From assembly GCA_015499995.1 (NCBI GenBank), contig JADNRV010000170.1, positions 1-64,000 of the forward strand: 64,000 nucleotides of DNA, read 5' to 3'. A program made the position numbers and the translations under genes. Shown piece after piece: positions 47,733-59,705 of this stretch. The notes under the pieces were generated by a model. That model was not told where the DNA came from. It was given only the letters and a program-made list of their open reading frames with translations, and searched no databases. This DNA comes from Flammula alnicola (lineage: Eukaryota > Basidiomycota > Agaricomycetes > Agaricales > Strophariaceae). Numbering within the stretch: position 1 is the first letter of the stretch; every line of letters starts with the position of its first letter.

Positions 47733-50700
47733 TTTGAAATCTCATCGGAGTCATTAATCTCGTTCGTCGAACGCGCACGCACCCTGACGTACGCACACCG
47801 CCGGAATCGGACACAGCCAATGGCAATGCAGGGCGATCTTTGCGCCCCACACCAACCCTAAATAAACATACACCCGCTTGGCATTCAAGTTCTCCCCTGG
47901 GAGTCCCAATCGCGATGATCTGCGGGGAGCAACGAGGTATACCGACGCGTCATGCGCTTGCAAGGATAATTGCATTGCTGTGAGTAGACTACTTAGGCTG
48001 GCGGGGTTATCGATATTCTGTTCGATCCTGCTGCCCATCCGCGTGCCGGTGGCTAAAGGGAATAAAGAGGGGGGAGGGGAGGGAAGGGAGGTAAGGGAAG
48101 CCCCGGCCGAAAGGCCAGAAATAGCATGCGAAACGGCCAGACATACTGACTTATCTGACTTGACGCTATGTTTATCTCTGATGATGATGTTTTCGACAGT
48201 CCGACGACAGGCGTAATGGAATTTCGAAGACCTGCTCTGTAAAGTTATAACAACACTGCACACTGCACACTGCACACTGTACATCTATCTTCCGCCGGCT
48301 AAACTTAAGTTTAAGCTTATCTTGTACATATCTCTGCAGCTGTTTCTCGACTTCAATAGTTGGTCTGTGCCAGTAGAACTGTGCACCACCCCAGTTAACG
48401 ACTCAGAAAACGAAGGCTGTCCAGATTTCGGATGGGTGCGCACCAACACCAGCGATTCTATCCGAGTCCGAGTCGGCACCATTGACAGTGTATGCCATCA
48501 TCCATGTGCATGCGGTCATGTAAAAAATGTGATTAACTGTGGGTCGCGAACAATTCCTCCAATTCAATGGGTGGACCTTCACAAAAGCTTCTCGTCGCTT
48601 CCTCAGACCTAAGTATTTAAAACAAACGTCGCCTTTATTGTGCTTGTCGGTGTATTATTTTTGTCCCCCCGGCGGGCGCCATTTCTTAAGTCAATCCAGA
48701 CGTTTGAATAGAGTAGTCAACTGCGCTGAAATGGGGTATGTAGGATGGAGTAGTGGGCCATGTTTTACGGTCACTCCCTTGTGTCCAGTGGCGCCGACGG
48801 TAAATTAGTCGCAATTCACACAGAACGTTGGAAATTGGAGACAAGGACGTTGATCGTCGTCGTCGTTGACGCCTATCAGTTTGTTCAAGTTCGACAAAGT
48901 CAGCTGGATACCAAATTGTGTACTTATCATCATCATCCAACTTGTTTTACGAACAGCCCAAGTGTTTGAAAAATCAGCAAAGTCTAACTACTTACATAAA
49001 TGTGTATGTACATACTGTATTTTCCATTTTTCACGCGGTGCGTTAATGCTTGAAGGGACGCTGATTGACACTGACTGGAATCTGACACAAACATACGGAC
49101 GACGATCTTCAATCCAAAAATACGCAGGCGATTTGTTAGAGCCTGAGAGGGCCGCGGTGAGTTTAAGGCAGGGTAAACGATATCGAGAAATGAATGCATC
49201 GGACAGGAGAGTACTTCCTTGAGCTTCGAGTGCTTATGCATTATATGCTATGCACCCAACGGCAGAGTGGCACAAAGCTTCACGGCGCCAAGTCAATTGA
49301 GGTCGTCGAAAAGCACCACACCCATACAGCAAGGCAGGCGAGCCTAAACTCAAGAGTAGATTTAACCTTTGCCTGTGCTTTCGAATTCAGATTCCTTACC
49401 GAGTGAGGCATCATCATATGACTGTCTAGACTTTCAATTGCAACTTGAAGGAAGGCCTGCCGTTCATTTACTTGATTCCATTTAATATCCTTTCATTCAT
49501 TTGTCTCTACCGCCTTATCTTTCTTGCAATTGCTTGTCAAATGTCTGTCTATCTTCCGCAGTTCTGTAGAAAAGAATAACCGCTATTCGCCTCAGCCTCA
49601 GCTTTTTTTGAACCTTGCACGTCGCCTGGCAAACACGAGGTTTCGTTGGCTTATCGGCGTTCGGGAATGGGTACCGAATGCAAGTCAAAAGTTACCTCAA
49701 GGTCGACGGCAGGGAGCTCGAGAAGTGCATTTGAATGTCGGTGTGTTACTTACTTCAAGCTGTAAGCTTAACTTTACAGGACAGGACAATATCGTGTGCG
49801 CCAGAATATTGGGAGAATATATTGATCACATATCTCCCACCGCAACTACGCCTGCAATTTAATGTTCCTCAGTGAACTCGTCCGACGGGTTACCGGCGTT
49901 GGTGAGAGCTCTTTAAAATAGAATCTGGCTGTGCTGCAGAAACGGCAGAGTACAGTAAGTACTTCGCGTTATATTAAGCGCAGAAGTGCTTTGTTCAATT
50001 AATGAGGCTTGAAAAGCCTCTCAACCAGTTCTCAGGATGTCCCAATGTCCACACGCCCACATTCCGTTGTTGATTTCGAGTTATTGATCGGCGTACTTCC
50101 GATATGTATGTAGGGTGCGTGTGTTAACGTTCCCTCGGAGACACCCACGGTATAGACACCTGAACACAACGTGACCCCCCTTCGTTTATGCACGACGAAT
50201 CTATCATTCTATGCTCAGCCGCTTGACTTTTTTTCTTCTGTGGAGCTTGTATATACTGTACTCCGACATTAGACGACTCTAGTACTAGATTGAGAGCCAG
50301 TGTGGCGCACCATCACAGATCGCGGTCGAGCCCGATGCCTTACAAGGAGTCGATCGATTTCCGATCATGATCAAGGGCTCCAGGTCTCTAAGTAGTTAGT
50401 TCGAGTTGAGTCTGTCACCTCCGTCTCTCCGAATAACCATGCACACAGAACGCATTCCCGATATCTGCGAGGGCTCGGACACAACGTACCTTTCGGAGGC
50501 GATGTTACGTGCTTTGAGAGACCCTATTTCATTTCCTGCGTCGCCAGCCTCATTCGTCTGAGACTTGATAATGGACCTGCCTGGCTCAGAAATTGGGGAG
50601 GGCTGAAATTGCATATATCGTTTTTGGAATGGGATAGTAGTATATACATACTTTGCTTCTGCCTGCAACATTGTCTGCTCGCAAAAGGTACAATATGTTG

Positions 50701-50818
50701 GAGGCTGTCGACACTTATGGAACGAAGTGTGGCGCAACTCTGGCCGAATATGGACAGTCTAAGGTACACTGTTTATAGGATGGCGCTCAGCAAAGATAGA
50801 ATATGGGGCACAAACGCT
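47733..50818. other. Gene-poor interval with a short heptamer microsatellite
   Basis: No supported gene on either strand. A (cacactg)-type tandem repeat lies at about 48255-48279. ORFs of 100-176 codons (47754-48284 minus, 48866-49222 plus, 49524-49862 plus, 50396-50737 minus) show no domains or credible exon chains. Together with the elements on its left this makes about 5 kb without a recognised gene. Confidence 0.4.
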
Positions 50819-51452
50819 TCAAGTAGATGCTTGCGCCGCTTTCAGTTTCCTCCTCTCTGCCCATTCGTCTTCCAAGATACCCATATAATATGTATCGCGC
50901 CACGATCCTTTCATCCACACAATTTTCCTGTGTCTTCCTTCCTCTACAAATCCTCTACAACAATATAACGACGTAACAGTCAACTTTCGTCTCAACTTAT
51001 CGGCAAAAGGGAGTTTCATTGCGAACTCACAATCTGCGGTACAAAGCAAGCGCACGGTCGTTTCCCTCAAACACAGTGAGCGACACACGGTGCATATTCA
51101 TCGACTCAAACGCATAGTCGATGAGGAAGCTCATCACCTCAAAGCCGTATCCTTTCTTCCAGTGCGCGGGAACCAGCGCGACACAAATAACCGCGTTTCG
51201 GTTCTTCGGCTCTCCGGGACCGACGAAGCTGCTCAGGCCGACGAACGCCCCCGTCGCTTTCTCCTCCACCACGCACGAGAGCACGCACGAGTGGATGAAC
51301 GCGTAAATGGTGTCGATGTAGTTTGCGTGTTTTGGGACTATGTATCCCTCTGTGATCCAGGGCGCAACGCGCTCGTCGTTGTACAGTGCCAGCAGGTCGG
51401 CCTCGTCGCTCGGTCTTGATGCTCGCAGACGAAGTCTCTCAGTGGTGAACAT
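50819..51452 (-). CDS. GNAT-family N-acetyltransferase
   Basis: Two exons, complement(50819..50954, 51031..51452), give 185 aa. The start MFTTERLRLRASRPSDEADL is a typical opening of the RimJ/RimL-like acetyltransferases. The acetyl-CoA-binding motif region is VPAHWKKGYGFEVMSFLIDYAF, followed by MHRVSLTVFEGNDRALALYRRLGFVEEGRHR, where the intron splits the Leu codon of YRRLGF. The C-terminus ends EDEWAERRKLKAAQAST. The enzyme would transfer an acetyl group to an amine or a protein N-terminus; the substrate is unknown. No signal peptide is present, so it is probably cytosolic. Confidence 0.88.
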
Positions 51453-51877
51453 CGTTGCTCTAGCGGAGTAATTGAGGGAGACGGACAGACATGTTGTGTG
51501 GAGGACGAAGCATATTATCTTATGACATTCCACATGGACAGACCTAGATATGACTCAACCAGTGCGCTACCGGATTCGATCAGTGCATAACGCCGAGTGA
51601 CTTGCGATTCCACATAGTCGAAACCAAGTCGAAACATGTTCCTGCGTCGAGGGATGCGGTATACACCCATGAAATGCATATCATGTCTAGAGGTAGTTGA
51701 AAATGCCAATGTTTGAATACAGTCTACAAAAACAGGAGGATTGTGAAAAGTGCAACAGGATGTAAAAGTTACAAGTGCAGTTAGTACCAGGATAGAGCTA
51801 GTTTACAAACCATAAATACAGCGAGGGTGAAATAAAAATTGAGCGACTTGATCCCTCGAAATTCCAGTTCTCAAGCA
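51453..51877. other. Intergenic, no gene recognised
   Basis: Short spacer between two minus-strand genes, holding the upstream region of the acetyltransferase gene and the 3' flank of the F-box gene. Nothing else seen. Confidence 0.5.
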
Positions 51878-53515
51878 TCAAGCTTCAGGACGTAGCCGTG
51901 TCCCTAGGACGGTTGAGAGAATGTGTCGATCCCACTGGGTGAAGCCTTCACACCCCGAAATCGAGACATCCGTCAAAGTATAGTCGGGATATTCTATATC
52001 CGACCATTTAACGCGGTCCGAGAGAGAGTCGACAATAGCTCTCCCGCTGAGCCGCTGGCAATTTGTCAACCTCAATTTGCGGAGGCGGGGTAATCGCAAA
52101 CCAGTCACGTAGCCGTATCCCATGTGTCGAATCGGGCGGAAGAAGTAGATCACTTTGTCCGACATATCCGACGCCACGATATGAAAGTCTTCGAGTAGGG
52201 GTAGTCTGTCGAAGACGTAGAGGAAATCTTTCGTGCGCATGTCGGAGAAGTCCATCTCGAGGACCCGGATCGGCGGGGAGCAGGAGCTAATCAGCTTCCG
52301 AAGACCCATTCCGGTCGCCTGATCACTCGATGGCGATTGGGAATAGTCGTGCGCTTCGTCTTCGCTGTCGCCTTCGTCGTGATAGCTTCCAATGAGGTCG
52401 AAGTTGACATTGAGATGAGAAAGATAGAGATTTTGCAGACGTGGGGTGTTAAGGCAAGACAGCAGGACGCGGACGAAGCATGTGCTCTTTAGGTGAAGGG
52501 TGATGAGGTTTGGGAGGAAGACAACAGGGAGGTTCCCGGCGATACGGGTGTTGTGTGGCCACCCTGAAAGGAAGAACGACTCCAACTCGGGACATGCTGT
52601 CAAGAAGTCGAGGATGGACCTTGGCTGGGTGTGCAAGCCAGTTTGACCCCCTTCGGCTATCGTTACATGCACGAAACGCAGTGGAGGAAGAAGATGAGGG
52701 GATGGAATGTTGGAAATCCAGAGGTTCAGGGCATAGCTGGAGGTATGGGCTGGGCTGATGGGAGAAAAGGTAATTCTGGGCTCGTCATCATCAAAGTCGT
52801 CCTGGTCGTTATCGTGAAAGCAGAGATGGAGATGGGTCAGGGTGTTGGGCGTAAGGTTCAAATCGTCCAAAATGATTTCTTCGTCTCGATTCCCGCTCAA
52901 CCGGAACGATCGCCAACGGTCGACCGATGGCAATAGTGGCGATAAAAGGGGTAGGATATATTGCGGGTCCTCGACGTTGAGCTCGATATCATATTTGAGA
53001 GGTTGGGATCTTGTGGTCCATAACTTGGCTTGTTGTTCCGTGAATATATTGCCATCTCCGTCATCCAAAATGATCGTTTGCCATAAGCGAGGCGAGGTGT
53101 CGACTAGGTCTCGCCACCAACTGCACACTTTTCGAAGCGTCAAAGGGGCATGACCTTCGTTGGAGATGCAGTACGCGAAGATTTCGATCAGCAGCTCTGC
53201 TGGGAGAACTGTGATAGGTGAAACGGTGGAATCGTCATCGGTAAAGATGTCAACTCTGGGGCACGAGTAAGTCGTCATTGTGGTCGTTGTGTTGGACATG
53301 TCCAACGGCGTGGAAGTTGAGACTGATGAGGACAGGTCTTTGTTGTCGAGATTGGCGAATGCCGGGGAAGTCAGGGCTGGTGTGGGGTGAGCACGGAGCG
53401 CGGTTAAGAGAGCGTGGGAATAATCCACCCACACCTCAAGGATAAACTTCAGCTTGCGGATACCGATGTCCGTCAGACCCCGGTCAACATCCACCGATAT
53501 CCACCTCCCATCCAT
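51878..53515 (-). CDS. F-box protein with leucine-rich C-terminal region
   Basis: A single uninterrupted frame from the ATG at 53515 gives 545 aa. An F-box lies at about residues 100-150 (ITVLPAELLIEIFAYCISN, RKVCSWWRDLVDTSPRLW). The remainder has irregular leucine-rich repeats (LTHLHLCFHD, LITLHLKSTCF, LQNLYLSHLN, LRKLRLTNCQ), common in the large Agaricomycete F-box family. By family analogy it would recruit substrates to an SCF ubiquitin ligase through Skp1. The start is uncertain: a later Met (MSNTTTT, just before the F-box) or an upstream exon is possible, because the frame stays open above 53515. Confidence 0.85.
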   Translation of the reverse strand: MDGRWISVDVDRGLTDIGIRKLKFILEVWVDYSHALLTALRAHPTPALTSPAFANLDNKDLSSSVSTSTPLDMSNTTTTMTTYSCPRVDIFTDDDSTVSPITVLPAELLIEIFAYCISNEGHAPLTLRKVCSWWRDLVDTSPRLWQTIILDDGDGNIFTEQQAKLWTTRSQPLKYDIELNVEDPQYILPLLSPLLPSVDRWRSFRLSGNRDEEIILDDLNLTPNTLTHLHLCFHDNDQDDFDDDEPRITFSPISPAHTSSYALNLWISNIPSPHLLPPLRFVHVTIAEGGQTGLHTQPRSILDFLTACPELESFFLSGWPHNTRIAGNLPVVFLPNLITLHLKSTCFVRVLLSCLNTPRLQNLYLSHLNVNFDLIGSYHDEGDSEDEAHDYSQSPSSDQATGMGLRKLISSCSPPIRVLEMDFSDMRTKDFLYVFDRLPLLEDFHIVASDMSDKVIYFFRPIRHMGYGYVTGLRLPRLRKLRLTNCQRLSGRAIVDSLSDRVKWSDIEYPDYTLTDVSISGCEGFTQWDRHILSTVLGTRLRPEA

Positions 53516-53987
53516 GTGCACCAATATCTAAATTCAAAGTCAGGCTGTCCATGATCTAGCCTGATATCATCCGATCTTTTGATTGATTGAGAAGAAAAAC
53601 AAGTACCATCATGAAGAGTTATTAGGGCGACGGAATTGAGTTCGTAAGTTCAGGCGCAAGCAAACACAGGGCAATAAAGCCCATTGCAGAGATAAATGGC
53701 TGTATTGGACTGATAAATGCGGTAGAATGAATATCGGGAAGTCCGCATCGATGATGACAGTGTCCAGCGCACATCCTCAGGCTCCAGCCCGCACATGCAT
53801 GCGACTCGGAAGAGCAGGTGCAGCTGACTAATCGATATCCTATTTCGATCTGCTGTACAGTTTTGCGGGAACTGCCGAAGCCCCACCGCGCGGTTCCCTC
53901 GAGGACGACCAAAAGAGATACACACAAAGTCGTCAACGTCGTCAACGCCCGCCCCCGCGTCCTTTTCCTCAGCAAAATCATATCAAT
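53516..53987. other. Intergenic between F-box and RPS19 genes
   Basis: 472 bp between divergent genes. The sequence just before the RPS19 start (ccgcgtccttttcctcag, ending at 53971) is pyrimidine-rich, as is usual for ribosomal-protein gene leaders. No other feature seen. Confidence 0.45.
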
Positions 53988-54585
53988 ATGCCGGGAGTCC
54001 GAGACGTTAGGTTAGACGCCGCTCCAAATACTCCCAGAGAGCTCGAAATGCTGATTTTGCTTGCTTCAGCGCCGATCAATTTATTGCAGCTTATGCTTCG
54101 CATCTGAAGCGTTCCGGCAAGCTGGAAGTCCCAGCTTGGGTGGACCTCGTAAAAACTGGCTCCTTCAAGGAGCTCGCACCTTATGATCCCGATTGGTACT
54201 ATGTCCGCGCAGGTTCGTACCCCGAACCTATGCTTGTTTGAACTCTTAGTCAATATTTGCTCGCACTGCAGCTGCCGTTGCCCGTCACATATACCTCCGC
54301 AAAGATGTTGGCATTGGTGCTCTTACAAAGCTGCACGGTGGACGTAACAGGCGCGGTAACCGACCCTCCCACCACGCCGACTCATCGGCATCCGTTCAAC
54401 GCAAGGTTTGCCAATCACTAGAGAAGATCGGTGTGCTGGAACAAACAGGAAATGGTGGACGGAGAATCTCTCAAGACGGTCAACGTGATTTGGACCGAAT
54501 TGCCACCGCCGTCGTTGAGGAGATCAAGTCCAAGGAGGAGGATGAGGAGGAAGAGGAGGAGGAAGAAGAGGAGGACGAGGAGTAA
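53988..54585 (+). CDS. RPS19: 40S ribosomal protein S19 (eS19)
   Basis: Three exons, join(53988..54010, 54070..54212, 54272..54585), give 159 aa. [93 protein letters not shown] and [17 protein letters not shown] are the conserved S19 blocks. The protein sits in the head of the small subunit and is needed for late 18S rRNA processing. After the conserved core it has an unbroken acidic tail of about 17 Glu/Asp residues following KSK, which is longer than I expect for eS19. The first exon is 23 nt. Confidence 0.95.
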
Positions 54586-55158
54586 ATCATGCCAGCCCGC
54601 GACGCCCCTACCTCCACGTATGATCTTGCATGTTTTATCTCTTCATTGTATGCAGCATGCGCCCGCTAAAATCATGGTTTTTTTGACGCTTCTGTACATG
54701 CGCCTCAAGGTCCACATTGCTAGGTCTACGGTATCAATTTATTGGTTGCCCACCCCGAGAATGAAGAAATTTAAATCCCTGTCCTCGTTGAGCAAGATAG
54801 CTGTCGAAGTGCCTTGAGCTCACATTCAACATTTGCAGGTCGCTCTTTTTTTCTGCTAATCAAATGCCAAGCAAGTTTAGGGTCTTTTATTGAGGGGGCC
54901 TGGCTGCAGTCGTTTACAGTATGACCAATATCATTATGACTTCATACGCAGTCTAGGACTGGGCGGTCGTTTTATTTTCTTTTTATCCGTTGACTTCATC
55001 GAGGCTTTCTCTAGCCATGTCCCGAGCTTTACGGGTCTTCTGACAAGGGTCTATTCCCTGACCTATAAATACCCTTTTAGGAGCAGCACGATCTTACACA
55101 TCATTCCGTCACCACTACTCCAAACAACGCAACATCGTCCTCAAACCCAACTACAACC
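54586..55158. other. Intergenic, holds promoter of the peroxiredoxin gene
   Basis: 573 bp with no ORF of note after the RPS19 stop. Its right part contains the TATA-like element listed separately. Confidence 0.5.
55064..55070 (+). promoter_or_regulatory. TATA box of the peroxiredoxin gene
   Basis: TATAAAT stands about 90 bp before the ATG at 55159, a good match in sequence and spacing for a regulated TATA promoter. Function is inferred. Confidence 0.5.
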
Positions 55159-56038
55159 ATGCCTTACCGATCGCTTATTGGAAAGACAGCACCTTCCATT
55201 ACCCTGCTTAACTATGATGGGGGGTCATTCACCTTCACACCTGGAGAGAAGGCCTTGCCGACTGCGCTGTTCTTCTATCCAGAATCAGGTATGGATCTGC
55301 AGTCGTCTATGGATATGTCGGTGTCTTACTGACGTTTGGAAGGTTCCTATGGATGCACGAAGGAAGCATGCCAATTCAGAGATGCTATTGCAGGTGTGTC
55401 TCTCATCCTGGTGCTCAGTGACGTTCGAGCTAAGCGCCAAGCAATGACGACAGAGAAGGATACGTTCAAACCTGGAAAAGTCCAGATCATCGGTATCAGT
55501 CCTGACCCGGTAGAAAAGCAGAAGGCGTTTGTCGAGAAAGAGAACTTGACGGTAAGTGCGATAGGCCCACACCGACTCAAAGAGTCCGTTTGTCTGACAT
55601 TGAGCCATAGTACCCTGTGCTTAGCGACGTTAACAAGGAGGCCGTTAAGGCCTATGGGATCGGTAAAGGCATTCTGGGCCTCGTTGCTGTTGCCCGTGTT
55701 ACCTTTATCATTGATAAGAAAGGCATTGTTAGGTGAGACAGCATGCGACGGGAGGTGGACGATGGCTGATGATTGTTTCGAAACACAGAGATGCGCTAGA
55801 TGCGACGGTGAACTATGGAGCACACTCGAAGTTTGTGGACAAGTGGTTGACCAAACTCGAGGCGGAGGACCGGGGAGAAGCTCCGGCAGAAGCGGAAGCA
55901 GCTACCCCAGCAGCAGCATCCACCTCAGCAGCCCCAGCCCCAGCAGTAGCAGCACCAGTAGTAGCAGCCCCAGCAGCAGAAGCCCCAGCAGCAGAAGCGC
56001 CTACAGCCACGGCTACTGCTGAAGCGCCCCATGCCTAA
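55159..56038 (+). CDS. Peroxiredoxin Q/BCP-type thiol peroxidase
   Basis: Five exons, join(55159..55288, 55343..55393, 55454..55551, 55611..55732, 55789..56038), encode 216 aa. The catalytic site is PESGSYGCTKEACQFRDA with peroxidatic Cys48 and resolving Cys53, five residues apart as in PrxQ/BCP enzymes. KVQIIGISPDPVEKQKAFVE, YPVLSDVNKEAVKAYGI and RVTFIIDKKGIVR complete the thioredoxin fold. The last 45 or so residues form an Ala/Pro/Glu-rich low-complexity tail (AEAPAAEAP-like repeats) beyond the enzyme fold. The enzyme reduces hydroperoxides using thioredoxin. Yeast Dot5 is a nuclear relative, and location here is uncertain. Confidence 0.93.
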
Positions 56039-56390
56039 GTCTTCAATTAAGAAATACGCTTGGGGCAATCTTTAGGCAGTGGTGGCGCCATTCTGCGGAG
56101 TCACCAGGAGTATATTAATGTTTGAGAACTACCAGAAAGCTTTGTCAAGTTGTAACCTGTTTAATTGTTGTACTTTTACGTTGTAATAAATTTCTCCGAA
56201 TCTATGGTGTAGTTTTAAGTAACGGCATGTTTCTCCTGGTTTCACCTGGCACCCAGTGCGAACTTTAACGTCTTGGAAAAGCTTGGAAACGAGTCCGAGG
56301 ACTGTCCGACATCTGAGGAGATGCCCGTCACCCGAGACCTCGTCCTCCTGTCACCTGATCTCAAAATCATGCTCTAAAAAGCGTTTGCCG

Positions 56391-57685
56391 TAGGGTTGGG
56401 TAAAAAACCTCCAGGGGGTGTAATTTACCAGTAATTTACCTCGAAAATTTTTTCTGTGAGAGGGACAGGTAATTTACCAGTATTTTACCGGTAATTTACC
56501 ATCACGTGATTTGATTTTCGTAAGGCTTTTAATAAAAGTGGTGGTGGGCAACGCCTGTTCAAAATGATGGTATTTGGTTGTGCTTGGCTGGACCTTCCCA
56601 CCTGCCAATCTTCAAGAAGAAGTGTCCACTTTTTATATCATCTGCAATTCTCCCTCTATCCTCGAATTTAGAGCGTCATTCATCTTTAGGCAACATTTCA
56701 AGTCATTTGTTGCATTGAATAAGATAAATTCGCATTTTTAAGCTACTTTTGACGCGTCAAACTACACCTTTTGACGTGTATCTCAACACAGAGTTCGAAA
56801 TTCCGAAAATGAATGCAACAATTTATAGATTTCGTTGAAAGAATCAAAATGTTTCCGTAAAATTAGTCACAGAAATGAGTCACAAAAACGTGAAAAGCCT
56901 TGGAAGGAATTAATACCTAGGCACGTAATTTAAATGTGACAATTATGTGACAACGCGTCGGGAACGCCGCCTCGAGACGGAAAAAAAGTGCTTTACCTTC
57001 GAATTGGCCATTTTCAAACTACTGTGCAGCTAGACACATGTAAGAATGACATTATTCTTGTCTCATATAATGTCTGATTATGCTTTACTATGTTGTAGAC
57101 TCGAAATACACCAAAATGTAATAGTTTTACGTCTCCTAACCTCCGCCTGATGAAGAAGAGGATGCTGAGATGGCGGAATAAAACGGACAAGGTGTGGGTA
57201 CTGTTCAAGGATAGAATTTTCCATCGATGCGTGCGTGAAACCTTGTGTCAATCATCCTGTCAATCATCCTTCTGATAAGATCTTTGCACAGATCAGCTCC
57301 CAGATTATCGTACAATTCTACTTTCACTATTATTTTCACATAAACGGACATACATTAGTCAAGATATTCATATTACATTATTTCTACAACTATCCTATGG
57401 TGTTAGAACTAAGAAATCGTTGCGGAATGGATGAGATTCTGGTTTGGACACTTTTTCGAGGGTGATCTGCTGACTAAGCTTCCCATCAATCCAACCGGCC
57501 ATGCCCACCACCACAAGTTTTAAAAAAAATTTCGCCACCTGCGTGGCTCATATATATCACGTGGCCATGCAGTAAAAAACCTCACAGACCTGCCGCCAGG
57601 GGGGGTAATTTACCTGGTAATTTACCGGTAATTTACCGGTAAAAAACGTTTTGGTAAAAAACCTAGGGTTTTTTACCCAACCCTA
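56391..57685. mobile_element. Non-autonomous hAT-like transposon
   Basis: Ends are perfect 19-bp inverted repeats TAGGGTTGGGTAAAAAACC, and the element is flanked on both sides by the 8-bp target duplication GTTTGCCG (56383-56390 and 57686-57693). An 8-bp duplication and a TAGGG terminus are hAT-superfamily traits. Both subterminal regions carry arrays of the palindrome ggtaatttacc (about 56422-56502 and 57604-57642), likely transposase-binding sites. The 1295-bp body is AT-rich and has no transposase-like ORF, so it must be mobilised in trans. It sits between the 3' end of the peroxiredoxin gene and the nitronate monooxygenase promoter. Confidence 0.9.
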
Positions 57686-58038
57686 GTTTGCCGCTTTCGA
57701 CCCACTCTGCCCGTCTGGGGTAGCAGCAAAATGGAATGAAAGTTGCAACGCTCCGCTGTACTCGCCGACCCATTTATACTTGCCATCCCTTCGAAGGTTT
57801 TCTTCCGGTCGTATACCACGCGCGTCAGCTCTTTCCATCACGGACAACTGCGATTTTAAATCATTCAAAGATTCGTAACCTTACCGCCCCGGATCGTGTG
57901 TTAACCGGACAACGCAGTGGTATTAATAGTAATGCCAGGGTCGCGACTCGCCTAGTACTGCTGCTCTCTCAACTCCATACCATACCAGTAACCACATACC
58001 CGCAAAGTCGCTCGCTTTCTACTTGACTGCCGTACAAG

Positions 58039-59705
58039 ATGCCCATTGTCACGCCATTGACGAAGATGCTCGGGATCCGAGTGTATGTTCTTCGCACTGC
58101 ATCATATTGCTTGGCTTTTCGGAACTAACATAGCCTTGTGTTGGTGCAGTCCTGTTATTCAGGGAGGGATGCAATGGTAGATGCCTTTTCTCTACGTCTG
58201 GGTTGCTCAATGGCCGCAGAATGTTGAACAGGCGTTGACTTTATCGTAGGGTTGGTGTCCCGCGACTTGCAGCAGCTGTCTCTGAGGCAGGAGGATTGGG
58301 TATGTGATCACTTGCATATGCTTTCAGCGCGGAGGCAGGTCATTCTAACGTATCCACGGCTTATCGTGTTTAGGTATCTTGACTGCCCTCACCCAACCGA
58401 ACCCAAACGCTCTGCGTATCGCCATTCGAGAAACCCGCAAGCTCACGTCGAAGCCCTTTGGTGTGAACATCACCCTCTTGCCCAGCATCAACCCGCCCGA
58501 CTATGAAGGCTATGCCCGTGCGGCTGTCGAGGAGGGTGTTAAGATATTTGAAACGGCAGGCAATAACCGTACGTCTGCGTTCTGCTTGTGGCTTTGGGCC
58601 TTAGCGAGGCGAGCGGAAGTCGGATCGGGGAAAGGCTGACGTTGTACCTACATAGCTGGACCGCTCATCAAGTACTTCAAGAGTCAAGGATGCTTTGTTG
58701 TGCACAAGTGCACCACTATTAGGCATGCGAAGGTGTGCTTTTCGTAATAATTTTTCGGGATGGACATCAGTCTGATCGTCACGGTTCAACAGAGCGCTGA
58801 GAGGCTCGGCGTTGATTTCCTGAGCATTGATGGGTTTGAATGTGAGGCTCCTTTCTTACGTGCATGTGTTATTGGTATTTAATAAAATGCAAAGGTGCCG
58901 GACACCCTGGGGAAGATGATATTGGCGGTCTGGTCTTGGTGAGTCTGATTCTATGCTGGTAGCCTAAAGAAATCTCTATGCTGACGAAACTTACCCATAT
59001 TAGATGGCTCGCGCCGCGAAGGAGCTTAGGGTCCCTTTTGTCGCTTCTGGAGGTGTCGCTGATGCCAGAGGTCTGGCTGCCGCTCTGGCTTTAGGCGCTT
59101 CGGTGTGTTCTGCTGCTTTTTTGTGGCTAGCATCTCTATTCTAAACGATGTCTTTTAGGGCGCAAACATGGGTATGTCGTTGTAGTTGACCTTTTCAGTG
59201 ACTTTCTATCTCTAACCTTGCTACAGGTACTCGCTTCATGTGTACTGTTGAGTCGTAAGTATCCTTTTCGCGAAGTTATTGTATCGACACTTTTACTGAA
59301 TATGTTAGACCTATCCACCAAAACATCAAGGAAAAGATCGTCGCTTCCACTGAGCGCGACACCGTGCACATCTTCCGTACTCTCCACAACACCGCACGCG
59401 TCTACAAGAACAAAGTGGCCATGGAGGTCGTCAGCATCGAGCGCCGCGGTAACGCCAAGTTCGAGGACATCAAAGACCTGGTGTCTGGTGCCCGAGGACG
59501 GCTGGTATATGAGAAGGGTGACCCTGATATCGGCATCTGGAGTGCGGGTATTACGATGGGGTTGATTGATGATATCCCTACGTGCGACGAGCTGTTGAAG
59601 AGGCTGGAGAGGGAGGTCGAGGAGATCGTGAGGGGCATGAATAAGATGGTGATCACTGGCGAGAGTCCAGCAGAGGGCTCTGTCTATGCACAGGCTAAGC
59701 TGTAG
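58039..59705 (+). CDS. Nitronate monooxygenase (2-nitropropane dioxygenase family)
   Basis: Eleven exons, join(58039..58082, 58150..58176, 58250..58299, 58374..58568, 58656..58732, 58793..58841, 58895..58938, 59004..59102, 59159..59171, 59227..59254, 59309..59705), give 340 aa. PVIQGGMQWVGVPRLAAAVS and GGLGILTALTQPN form the start of the FMN-binding TIM barrel; FGVNITLLPSINPPDY, GFECAGHPGEDDIGGL (with the catalytic His), PFVASGGVADARGLAAALAL and GANMGTRFMCTVESPIH follow. The family oxidises alkyl nitronates such as propionate 3-nitronate with FMN and O2, a detoxification role. One exon is only 13 nt long. The ATG was chosen for its direct link to the barrel's first strand. Confidence 0.93.

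Noticed and set aside
47754..48284. 176-codon minus-strand ORF as a gene
   Set aside because: It includes a translated microsatellite (cacactg repeat) and a G/A-rich run, has no domain, and has no splice partners.
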